From an uncultured Prevotella sp. (GTDB lineage: Bacteria; Bacteroidota; Bacteroidia; Bacteroidales; Bacteroidaceae): DNA of 10,574 bases. This document shows, in pieces, positions 4,459-10,574 of the stretch (position 1 is its first letter; the number at the start of each line of letters is the position of its first letter). Position numbers and translations under genes: made by a program. The notes below the pieces were generated by a model. That model was given only the letters and a program-made list of their open reading frames with translations, was not told the origin of the DNA and did not search any database. The DNA is taken from contig CAMOQW010000060.1 of the NCBI GenBank assembly GCA_946623195.1, positions 1 to 10,574 on the forward strand, given 5' to 3'.

Positions 4459-6901
4459 AGAGGAACGAGGGCTGATAGCCACCGTCGTCAATCACAATTT
4501 TTTCGAACACGATGGCCGGGTCGTTGGGGTGCAGCGTCAGTGTGTGCACGTCCTTGTCCTTGTCAGTCTTCAGCGTCACCACCGACTCCACGATGCGCCG
4601 TGCTATGGTAGGGTAGTAGATGCTGTAGATGTTTTCCTTATCCTCATTCAGGTTGGCATTGAAGTTGACGGTCTGCGCCTCCTGTCCGTCCAGGCTGACG
4701 GTGTAGGTCAGTCCGCCCTTGTTCAGGTAGTCGAGAGTCGACTTGACGATGATGTGCACCTTGACCTCGCTGCTCTGAGTCCCCTTGAAGCGGTATTCCA
4801 GTTGTGCCTCACCCGTCGGCTCGGTATAGGGCATCAGGGTGACGGCACTGCGCGTGCGCCCCATGTCGGGAATGACGGTCCATTCGGCTGTTGAGGAAGA
4901 GCTGCTGTAGTAGTGCTCAGCCTCCATGGCCACGTAGCCCTGCCGGGCGGTGAAGATGTAGCCGCCGGGCCGGGTGTCGGTCAGGCGCTGCACCTTAGGC
5001 ATACGGTCGGCCGGGAAGTTGTCGTTCCACGAGGTATATCCGATGTGTTTCTGGGTCATCATGCCGTCCCACTTGCCCTGAGCCATCACCTTATTATAAT
5101 ATCGGCACAGCTCGGCATCGCGCTGGAAACATTGTGCCACGCGGTCGGCCCACTCGTTGCAGTCGGGGTCGTTGGCCTCATAGAGAGCCAGGTTCATGGC
5201 CTGGGCATAGTACATCTGGTAGAGGTTCGACATGGCCTGTATGGGGAACAGGATGAGCTGCCGGTAGGCATCATGCTGTTCCGGACGTAGCGTCAGAAAC
5301 TGTCGCAGGGCCTCGGCCTCCAGCCGCATGTAGTCGTCGGCCACCTGGCGCCATTCACCGGAGTGCAGGTTATAGGTGGTGTGGTCCATCATTTCTGCCG
5401 TGGTGCGCCCGCTCAGTTTGGCACAGCGGTTCAGCAGGCGTGCTGCCTCTGCAGCCTGCTCCTGTCCGAATACCGAGGCACAGAACGGTGCGGTATGGGT
5501 GGCCACGACATCGCGGCTGACGGCACGCGGGTTCCAGGCCATATCCATGAAGAGCGTGATGGGGTATTCCATCGGCTTCAGGTCGCCGACGTTCAGAATC
5601 CACATGCGGCGGATGCCTCCGTCGTAGGCCAGTGTCAGCTGTTCCCACATGTTCTGCGAGGGTGTCACGTTGAGCCATTTCGTGTTGCGCGGGGCTCCCA
5701 CGTAGTCTACGTGGTAGTAGAGTCCCCAGCCGCCCGGGTGCCGGCGCTCCTTCTCGTTGGGCAGTCGCCGCACGTTGCCCCAGTTGTCGTCGCAGAGCAG
5801 CATGATGACGTCGTCGGGCACCCGCATACCCTTGTCGTAGTAGTCGAGCACCTCCTTGTAGAGGGCCCACACCTGCGTGGTCTTGTTGGCCGGTTTCTTG
5901 GTGACCTGCTTGATAATCTTACGCTGGTTCTCCACGATGCGCTGCAGCAGTTTGGTGTCGGCATCCTCGCTCATGGCCTCGTCGCCGTCGCCGCGCATAC
6001 CGATGGTCACCATGTCTTCGGTGCCGTTCATGCGCTCAATGCCCTCGCGGAAGAACTGGTCCAGTTTCTCCTGGTTCTTCTGGTAGTTCCACGGGCCCCA
6101 GTCGCCTCGGCGGCGGGCGTATTCCTGGTGGTTGCGGGCCATGGGTTCATGGTGCGAGGTGCCCATGATGATGCCCATGTCGTCGGCCGTCTTCGAGTTT
6201 TCCGGGTCGTCGGCATAGAAGGCCCAGCCCCACATGGCCGGCCACAGCATGTTGCCCTTCAGTCGCAGGATGAGTTCAAACACTTTCTCGTAGAAGCGGT
6301 GGTCGCCGTATTTGGTGCCGAAGGTGTTCTCCACCCACGATGTCAGACAGGGAGCCTCGTCGTTGAGAAACAGTCCTCGAAACTCCACGGCCGGTTCGCC
6401 GTCGGTGTAGGTGCCGGGCAGGATGCCCACATAGTCGCGGTGCTCGACGGGCACGTCCATCCACCAGTACCAGGGTGACACACCCATCTGTCGCGACAGT
6501 TCGTAGATGCCATAGACGGTGCCTCGGCGGTCGCTGCCGGCAATGACCAGCTGGCCGTCAACGGTTGTGATGATGAATTTCTCGCGCTTGCCTTTTAGGT
6601 CCTTCAGCGTGCCGTTCTTGACCAGCTGGTCGATACGGCTGCAGCAGCCCACGGTGCCGATGAGGATGGTAGTCGGTCCGTCGCTGATGGCGGGCTTCTG
6701 TCCCGTCACCCGTTGCAGGTCTTCTTGCAGCGAGTGGGCGGCTATCTGTACGGCTTTCGGCTCGTTGTCGCCAAGGCCGATGGTGGCCTGTCGTAGCGAC
6801 AGTGCGTTAGACTGTTGGGTGAATGTGACAAAAGGCTCGGCCGCATACAGTGCCGATGCCATCGCTAAGGAAATAGCGAGAATAGTTGTTCTGATACGCA
6901 T
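4409..6901 (-). CDS. Secreted GH115 xylan alpha-glucuronidase
   Basis: An 830-aa family 115 glycoside hydrolase. Characterised members remove alpha-1,2-linked (4-O-methyl-)glucuronic acid from xylan, including internal positions. A signal peptide (MRIRTTILAISLAMASALYA, cleavage about residue 20-21) sends it to the periplasm or beyond; there is no lipoprotein cysteine. An N-terminal alpha/beta domain follows (about 25-165). The TIM-barrel catalytic domain spans about 170-480, with EFRGLFLNDE (173-182), MGTSHHEPM (246-254), GMRGDGDE (301-308), LLCDDNWGNVRRLP (368-381) and GLYYHVDYVGAPR (393-405). A helical domain (about 480-640) and a C-terminal beta-sandwich (about 655-815, opening GYVAMEAEHYY and closing VIDDGGYQPSF) complete the usual architecture. 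The last 16 codons and stop overlap the 3' end of the Lrp-type gene. Possible catalytic acids lie in GMRGDGDE or CDDNWGN but I cannot name them with certainty. No SusC/SusD genes are visible, so it looks like an orphan CAZyme within this window. Confidence 0.95.
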   Translation of the reverse strand: MRIRTTILAISLAMASALYAAEPFVTFTQQSNALSLRQATIGLGDNEPKAVQIAAHSLQEDLQRVTGQKPAISDGPTTILIGTVGCCSRIDQLVKNGTLKDLKGKREKFIITTVDGQLVIAGSDRRGTVYGIYELSRQMGVSPWYWWMDVPVEHRDYVGILPGTYTDGEPAVEFRGLFLNDEAPCLTSWVENTFGTKYGDHRFYEKVFELILRLKGNMLWPAMWGWAFYADDPENSKTADDMGIIMGTSHHEPMARNHQEYARRRGDWGPWNYQKNQEKLDQFFREGIERMNGTEDMVTIGMRGDGDEAMSEDADTKLLQRIVENQRKIIKQVTKKPANKTTQVWALYKEVLDYYDKGMRVPDDVIMLLCDDNWGNVRRLPNEKERRHPGGWGLYYHVDYVGAPRNTKWLNVTPSQNMWEQLTLAYDGGIRRMWILNVGDLKPMEYPITLFMDMAWNPRAVSRDVVATHTAPFCASVFGQEQAAEAARLLNRCAKLSGRTTAEMMDHTTYNLHSGEWRQVADDYMRLEAEALRQFLTLRPEQHDAYRQLILFPIQAMSNLYQMYYAQAMNLALYEANDPDCNEWADRVAQCFQRDAELCRYYNKVMAQGKWDGMMTQKHIGYTSWNDNFPADRMPKVQRLTDTRPGGYIFTARQGYVAMEAEHYYSSSSSTAEWTVIPDMGRTRSAVTLMPYTEPTGEAQLEYRFKGTQSSEVKVHIIVKSTLDYLNKGGLTYTVSLDGQEAQTVNFNANLNEDKENIYSIYYPTIARRIVESVVTLKTDKDKDVHTLTLHPNDPAIVFEKIVIDDGGYQPSFLFMDESPRYRTSASPRS

Positions 6902-6926
6902 AGCAATACTGTTGTTTTATTACCTG

Positions 6927-6934
6927 CAAAGGTA
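6927..6934 (-). promoter_or_regulatory. Probable -7 promoter box for the GH115 gene
   Basis: The minus strand reads TACCTTTG here, the preferred Bacteroidetes -7 sequence, 25 bp before the ATG at 6901; this implies a leader of about 20 nt. No TTTG is found 19-21 bp further upstream, so the -33 element is weak or absent. That would suit a promoter needing an activator, as many polysaccharide-use genes do (inference). Confidence 0.55.
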
Positions 6935-7007
6935 CGAAGTTTTACGTAGACGGCATTTAGGAATTGTTCCAAAAACTATAGATGTTGTCTCAAAACGCAA
7001 AAAAACA

Positions 7008-7020
7008 GCAAATTATTTGC
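7008..7020. repeat. 13-bp perfect palindrome over the rimP -33 element
   Basis: GCAAATTATTTGC is a perfect inverted repeat with 6-bp arms around a central T. It contains the TTTG -33 element of the rimP promoter (7016-7019). It may be an operator, or simply a by-product of AT-rich promoter sequence. Confidence 0.35.
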
Positions 7021-7047
7021 AGGATTCGCAGAAAATGCTTACCTTTG
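7016..7047 (+). promoter_or_regulatory. Bacteroidetes-type promoter for rimP-nusA-infB
   Basis: TTTG (7016-7019), a 20-bp spacer and TACCTTTG (7040-7047) match the consensus exactly. The transcript should begin near 7052-7054, only about 8 nt before the hairpin at 7061, and has a leader of about 60 nt before rimP. No other consensus promoter is seen in the nusA or infB gaps, which supports one operon. Confidence 0.85.
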
Positions 7048-7060
7048 CAGCCGTTCAGAG

Positions 7061-7097
7061 GAATGAGGGGCTTTTCGAAGCCTCTCATTCTTGTTTT
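7061..7097 (+). terminator. UUCG-capped leader hairpin with U-tract: possible attenuator upstream of rimP
   Basis: The arms 7061-7073 (GAATGAGGGGCTT) and 7078-7090 (AAGCCTCTCATTC) form 13 continuous pairs, 12 Watson-Crick and one G-U. They are closed by a UUCG tetraloop (7074-7077). The U-rich sequence UUGUUUU (7091-7097) follows directly. This is the shape of an intrinsic terminator, yet it sits between the promoter and the rimP start codon at 7114. It may therefore act as an attenuator, an mRNA stabiliser or a translation control element. The hairpin is plain in the sequence; its role is inference. Confidence 0.65.
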
Positions 7098-7113
7098 AAC
7101 TAACAAATACAGT

Positions 7114-7587
7114 ATGATAGACAAGAATGTCATTACAACCGCAGTGGAAGAGTGGCTCGCCAATGGCGACTACTATCTCGTAGACGTTGAGATAACCGCT
7201 GATGACCGCATCGTGATTGAAATAGACCATGCCGACGGCGTATGGATAGAAGACTGTGCCGACCTGAGCCGTTACCTGCAGGAGAAGTTAGGCGACGAGC
7301 TGGGCGACTATGAGTTGGAAGTAGGCTCTGCCGGCATTGGCCAGCCCTTCAAGGTCGTACAGCAGTATCGCAACCATGTCGGCCAGGAGGTGGAAGTGCT
7401 TCAGCAGAATGGCCAGAAGGTGCAGGGCCTGTTGAAGGAGGTCAGCGCCGACGGCACCGCCTTTGTGGTTACCGTCAAGGAGAAGCAGCATGTTGAAGGC
7501 AAGAAGCGCCCTGTGCTGGTGGAGGTCGACAAGCCCTTCGCCATCGCTGAGGTGAAGTACTGCAAGTATGTGCTGAATTTCAAGTAA
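7114..7587 (+). CDS. rimP: Ribosome maturation factor RimP
   Basis: A 157-aa assembly factor for the 30S ribosomal subunit, cytoplasmic. It begins MIDKNVITTAVEEWLANGDY, the standard Bacteroidetes RimP start. The N-terminal alpha/beta domain includes YLVDVEITADDRIVIEIDHA (residues 20-39), VWIEDCADLSRYLQEKL and the conserved YELEVGSAGIGQPFKV, followed by the C-terminal SH3-like barrel (from about 88) ending KYCKYVLNFK. The frame is open 44 codons upstream, but that part contains the promoter and hairpin. An in-frame ATG at 7063 lies inside the hairpin stem and would add 17 residues not typical of the family, so 7114 is chosen. No Shine-Dalgarno sequence; the leader just before the ATG is A-rich. 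First gene of the rimP-nusA-infB operon; nusA follows after 66 bp. Confidence 0.96.
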   Translation: MIDKNVITTAVEEWLANGDYYLVDVEITADDRIVIEIDHADGVWIEDCADLSRYLQEKLGDELGDYELEVGSAGIGQPFKVVQQYRNHVGQEVEVLQQNGQKVQGLLKEVSADGTAFVVTVKEKQHVEGKKRPVLVEVDKPFAIAEVKYCKYVLNFK

Positions 7588-7653
7588 GGCCGGACATTCC
7601 GGGCAATCTGGAATCCCCAAAAGAACAACGACAATAAAAAACAATAATACATT

Positions 7654-8910
7654 ATGGCAACAAAGAATGCGAAAGGCCCCTCTATGATAGAGACCTTTCA
7701 GGAATTTAAAGAGACGAAGAACATTGACCGTACCACCTTGGTGAGCGTGCTGGAGGAAAGCTTCCGCAACGTGATTGCCAAGTTGTTTGGCTCTGACGAG
7801 AACTTCGACGTCATCGTGAACCCCGACAAGGGCGACTTCGAAATCCACCGCAACCGTATTGTGGTGGCCGATGGCGAGGTGGCTGACGAGAACAAGGAGA
7901 TAGCCCTCAGCGAGGCCCAGAAGATAGAACCCGACTATGAGGTTGGCGAAGAGGTCAGCGAGGAGGTGGACTTCCAGAAGTTCGGCCGCCGCGCCATTCT
8001 GAACCTGCGCCAGACGCTGGCTTCCAAGATTCTGGAACTGGAGCACGACTCCTTATATAATAAGTATAAGGACCGCGTGGGCCAGATTGTTTCTGGCGAG
8101 GTGTACCAGATGTGGAAGCGCGAGGTGCTGCTCATCGACGATGAGGGCAACGAGCTGCACCTGCCCAAGTCGGAGCAGATACCCTCCGACAACTACCACA
8201 AGGGCGAGACCGTGCGTGCCATCGTCAAGGAGGTGCAGAACGAGAACAACAACCCGCGCATTATCCTCAGCCGCACCAGCACGCAGTTCCTGGAGCGCCT
8301 GTTGGAGGCCGAGGTGCCTGAGATTCAGGACGGTCTGATTACCATCCGCCGCATAGCCCGTATGCCGGGTGAGCGTGCCAAGGTGGCCGTCGAGAGCTAC
8401 GACGACCGCATCGACCCCGTAGGAGCCTGCGTCGGTGTCAAGGGCAGCCGTGTGCATGGCATTGTCCGTGAGATGTGCAACGAGAACATCGATGTCATCA
8501 ACTACTCCAGCAACACGCAGCTCTTCATCCAGCGCGCCCTGTCGCCTGCCAAGGTGACCAGCATCACGCTGAACCCCGAGGAGCACAAGGCCGAAGTCTA
8601 CCTGCAGCCCGAGGAGGTCAGCCTGGCCATCGGTAAGGGAGGTCTGAACATCAAGCTGGCTTCCATGCTGACGGAGTACACCATCGACGTATTCCGTGTG
8701 GTCACCGACGCTGATGCTGACGAAGATATCTATCTGGACGAGTTCGCTGACGAGATTGATCAGTGGATTATCGACTCTATCAAAGCCATTGGTCTCGACA
8801 CGGCTAAGCAGGTGCTCAACGCCCCGCGTGAGATGCTCATTGAGAAAGCCGACCTCGAAGAGGAAACTGTCGACCATGTACTGGAGGTGCTGCGCTCAGA
8901 GTTTGAGTAA
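7654..8910 (+). CDS. nusA: Transcription termination/antitermination factor NusA
   Basis: A 418-aa RNA-polymerase-associated factor that modulates pausing, intrinsic termination and antitermination. Domain order is normal. The polymerase-binding N-terminal domain covers about 11-135 and includes LVSVLEESFRNVIAKLFG (29-46) and FGRRAILNLRQTLASKI (110-126). S1 spans about 139-205 (VGQIVSGEVYQMW, LHLPKSEQIP), then KH1 about 210-285 with its GxxG loop GVKG (261-264) and KH2 about 290-350 with GKGG (327-330). A short C-terminal helical region with an HhH-like look (about 370-418: IGLDTAKQVLNAPREMLIEK then DLEEETVDHVLEVL) resembles one acidic-repeat unit. ATG 7654 gives an eleven-residue lead before IETFQEF; M11 (7684) is a less likely alternative. 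The 66-bp gap from rimP is A-rich at its end, with no promoter or strong hairpin. Confidence 0.97.
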   Translation: MATKNAKGPSMIETFQEFKETKNIDRTTLVSVLEESFRNVIAKLFGSDENFDVIVNPDKGDFEIHRNRIVVADGEVADENKEIALSEAQKIEPDYEVGEEVSEEVDFQKFGRRAILNLRQTLASKILELEHDSLYNKYKDRVGQIVSGEVYQMWKREVLLIDDEGNELHLPKSEQIPSDNYHKGETVRAIVKEVQNENNNPRIILSRTSTQFLERLLEAEVPEIQDGLITIRRIARMPGERAKVAVESYDDRIDPVGACVGVKGSRVHGIVREMCNENIDVINYSSNTQLFIQRALSPAKVTSITLNPEEHKAEVYLQPEEVSLAIGKGGLNIKLASMLTEYTIDVFRVVTDADADEDIYLDEFADEIDQWIIDSIKAIGLDTAKQVLNAPREMLIEKADLEEETVDHVLEVLRSEFE

Positions 8911-8935
8911 TTAAACAAAGAAGAGCGGAAGCCAA

Positions 8936-8970
8936 TTTTTCACTTTTCACTATTCACTTTTACTTTTGAT
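8936..8970. repeat. TTTTCAC-type heptad repeat between nusA and infB
   Basis: Plus-strand units TTTTTCAC, TTTTCAC, TATTCAC, TTTTAC and TTTTGAT end one base before the infB ATG, replacing any ribosome binding site. Unlike the copies in the left block, here the mRNA itself carries UUUUCAC. The chromosomal orientation is the same in all three arrays, while the gene orientation differs. Confidence 0.75.
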
Positions 8971-8971
8971 T

Positions 8972-10574
8972 ATGGGAGTAAGATTAAATAAAGTATTATC
9001 AGAACTGAACATCGGACTTCAGACCGCTGTTGACTACCTGAAGAAGAAGAGCTCGCTCGGCGAGGTGAAGGACGACGTGACGCCCAACACCAAGATTACT
9101 GATGAGCAATATGCGGCCCTGGTTGGTGCGTTCAGCGGCGACAAGGCCATGAAGAACAAGGCAGAGCAGCTGTTCCCCAAGAAACCGAAGGAGAAGAAGC
9201 CGGAGAAGCCTGAGAAGGTGGTGACGAAGACGGAGGAACTCATGGAGCATCGTCAGACGTTTAAGCCTGTAGGCAAGATAGACCTGGACAGCATTGGCAA
9301 GCCCAAGCCTGCCCCGGCCTCAGAGCCAGCCCCGGCCTCAGAGCCAGCCCCGGAAACGACGGAAGCTACGGAAACTCCAGAAGCTACGGAAACTCCAGAA
9401 ACTACGGAAGCTCCGGAAACTCCAGAAGCTCCGGAAATTATGGAAACTCCGGACGTTCCGAACACTAAGGACACCTCGGACACCCCGGACACCCCGGACA
9501 CCCCGGAAACTCCGGAGACCCCTGACACCCCGGAAACTCCGGAAACTGCCCCCGTCCCTGACCGCCCCTCCCTGGCGAAGACCCCCGGCGATGTCAAGCT
9601 GGCCCAGAACGCCCCGCAGCTGAACGTGCTGGGCAAGATAGACCTTTCCACCCTCAACCAGAGCACGCGCCCCAAGAAGAAATCGAAGGAGGAGCGCCGC
9701 AAGGAGCGTGAGGAGAAGGCCGCCGGCGAGCGCAAGAAGCGCGAGCGCATCCGTCAGGGAAAGGTGGATATAGAGGCTGCTGCCAAGCAGGCTGCTGCCT
9801 CCTCCGGCAAACAGGATAACAACGGCAAGAAGCAGAAGAACAAGGGTGGCAACCAGAATTTCCAGGACAATAACAACGGCCAGCAGCAAGGCGGCGGCAA
9901 GAACAAGAAGAAGAACCGCCCCGTGCAGAAGCCCCTGGAGGTTGACGACGAGGCTGTGGCCCGCCAGGTCAAGGAGACGCTGGCCCGTCTGACGTCGAAG
10001 ACCAATCTGAACAAGAAGGGTGCCAAATACCGCAAGGAGAAGCGCGATGCCGTGCAGGAGCGCATGAGCGAGGAGATGGCTGCCGAGGTGGCACAGTCGA
10101 AGGTATTGAAGCTCACCGAGTTTGTCACCGTCTCCGAGTTGGCTACCATGATGAATGTCGGTGTCAACCAGGTCATCGGTACCTGCATGTCAATCGGCAT
10201 CATGGTGAGCATCAACCAGCGTCTGGATGCCGAGACCATCAACATCGTGGCCGACGAGTTTGGTTTCACCACCGAATATGTCAGCGCCGAGGTGCAGAAT
10301 GCCATCACCGAGGAAGATGACGACGAGAACGACCTGGTGAGCCGTGCACCGATTGTCACCGTGATGGGCCATGTGGACCATGGTAAGACCTCGCTGCTCG
10401 ACTTCATCCGCAATACCAACGTGATAGCCGGTGAGGCCGGCGGTATCACGCAGCACATCGGAGCCTATAACGTGAAGCTGAAGGACGGTCGCCAGATTAC
10501 CTTCCTCGACACCCCCGGCCACGAGGCCTTCACAGCCATGCGTGCCCGTGGTGCACAGGTGACGGATATCGCCA
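8972..10574 (+). CDS. infB: Translation initiation factor IF-2, N-terminal part (cut by window end)
   Basis: GTPase that brings initiator tRNA to the 30S subunit and promotes subunit joining. The window holds 534 codons. A first IF2_N domain (residues 1-52, [20 protein letters not shown]) is followed by a long charged, low-complexity linker. The linker contains Lys/Glu-rich stretches, an Ala-Pro-Ser-Glu duplication (114-127), a Glu/Asp-Thr-Pro repeat (128-192), a basic helix-like stretch (about 230-265) and an Asn/Gln/Gly/Lys-rich part (about 275-320). A second IF2_N-type domain (about 377-435, [20 protein letters not shown]) leads into the G domain. That domain shows G1 GHVDHGKT (466-473), the G2 region [10 protein letters not shown] (490-499) and G3 DTPGHE (513-518), and then the window ends. 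The remaining G motifs and the tRNA-binding domains lie outside. ATG 8972 is the only start with the conserved MGVRLNKV; it has no Shine-Dalgarno sequence. It is 61 bp after nusA, in the same operon. Confidence 0.97.
   Translation, partial: MGVRLNKVLSELNIGLQTAVDYLKKKSSLGEVKDDVTPNTKITDEQYAALVGAFSGDKAMKNKAEQLFPKKPKEKKPEKPEKVVTKTEELMEHRQTFKPVGKIDLDSIGKPKPAPASEPAPASEPAPETTEATETPEATETPETTEAPETPEAPEIMETPDVPNTKDTSDTPDTPDTPETPETPDTPETPETAPVPDRPSLAKTPGDVKLAQNAPQLNVLGKIDLSTLNQSTRPKKKSKEERRKEREEKAAGERKKRERIRQGKVDIEAAAKQAAASSGKQDNNGKKQKNKGGNQNFQDNNNGQQQGGGKNKKKNRPVQKPLEVDDEAVARQVKETLARLTSKTNLNKKGAKYRKEKRDAVQERMSEEMAAEVAQSKVLKLTEFVTVSELATMMNVGVNQVIGTCMSIGIMVSINQRLDAETINIVADEFGFTTEYVSAEVQNAITEEDDDENDLVSRAPIVTVMGHVDHGKTSLLDFIRNTNVIAGEAGGITQHIGAYNVKLKDGRQITFLDTPGHEAFTAMRARGAQVTDIA
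9311..9352 (+). repeat. Perfect 18-bp duplication in infB
   Basis: GCCCCGGCCTCAGAGCCA occurs twice without mismatch (9311-9328 and 9329-9346) and a third copy begins (GCCCCG) before the sequence changes into the 9-bp repeat. It encodes Ala-Pro-Ala-Ser-Glu-Pro twice. Perfect identity suggests a recent duplication. Confidence 0.9.
9353..9547 (+). repeat. 9-bp minisatellite in infB encoding about 22 Glu/Asp-Thr-Pro tripeptides
   Basis: The DNA is a degenerate 9-bp repeat built on GAAACTCCG and GACACCCCG. It encodes 21 full tripeptides plus two residues (128-192), mostly ETP, DTP, EAT and EAP. The frame is preserved throughout because the period is a multiple of three. The product is an acidic, proline-rich, probably disordered spacer between the IF2_N domains. 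Confidence 0.9.

Noticed and set aside
4459..4510. Possible terminator for the Lrp-type gene (GGCTGATAGCC and a later T-run)
   Set aside because: The stem is only 4 bp, the T-run is about 20 bp away and the whole lies in GH115 coding sequence; too weak to call.
5363..6478. 371-codon open frame antisense to the GH115 gene
   Set aside because: It is an antisense frame kept open by the GC-rich codon use of the real gene. The translation is His/Val/Leu-rich with no recognisable domain, whereas the GH115 frame has clear family motifs throughout.
6982..7113. 44-residue extension of RimP
   Set aside because: It would run through the promoter and leader hairpin; the family start MIDKNV is at 7114.
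7588..7653. Short inverted repeat ATTCC/GGAAT between rimP and nusA
   Set aside because: Only 5-bp arms and no U-tract follow; not convincing as a terminator or regulatory structure.
7288..8877. Two long antisense frames (252 and 274 codons) across rimP and nusA
   Set aside because: They run against strongly conserved rimP and nusA and cross the gene gap. Their Leu/Val/His-rich composition is typical of antisense shadows and no promoter is present.
9253..9750. Minus-strand frame encoding long Val-Ser-Gly repeats
   Set aside because: It is the complement of the Glu/Asp-Thr-Pro minisatellite in infB; the periodicity comes from the DNA repeat, not from a separate protein.

Overview
The window is chromosomal DNA from a Bacteroidales bacterium, most likely a Prevotella-type organism. 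Three things suggest this. The RimP, NusA, DUF2851 and IF-2 proteins have the characteristic Bacteroidetes form. The promoters match the Bacteroidetes sigma consensus (TTTG, about 20 bp, then TAnnTTTG). No start codon has a good Shine-Dalgarno sequence; leaders are A-rich or consist of simple repeats. A secreted GH115 xylan alpha-glucuronidase points to a plant-fibre-using gut or rumen lifestyle (inference).

Left block (1-3821, minus strand): a co-directional cluster, read right to left as DUF2851 protein, hot-dog acyl-CoA thioesterase, DprA and tRNA-dihydrouridine synthase (cut by the window edge). Only one promoter is recognisable, ahead of the DUF2851 gene, so the four genes may form one operon. 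The gaps between them (27, 89 and 73 bp) are filled with simple-sequence repeats: TTTTCAC-like heptads, an 11-bp tandem array and an AGTTC heptad array.

Centre (3822-6901): a compact divergent promoter pair separates the DUF2851 gene from an Lrp/AsnC regulator on the plus strand. The regulator converges on the GH115 gene (minus strand), and the two reading frames overlap tail to tail by 50 bp.

Right block (6902-10574, plus strand): a 212-bp intergenic region carries the GH115 -7 box, a full rimP promoter and a strong UUCG-capped hairpin followed by a U-rich tract in the rimP leader. Then come rimP, nusA and infB (cut by the window end inside the GTPase domain), the conserved ribosome-maturation, transcription-elongation and translation-initiation operon. 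The hairpin could be an attenuator through which NusA limits its own operon (inference).

Most of the window is ordinary housekeeping plus one CAZyme, and I see no clear novel multi-gene system. The best leads are the rimP leader hairpin, the uncharacterised DUF2851 protein with a possible nuclease-like motif and cysteine cluster, the recurring heptad repeats at gene junctions, the lrp/GH115 overlap and the Glu/Asp-Thr-Pro repeat in IF-2.
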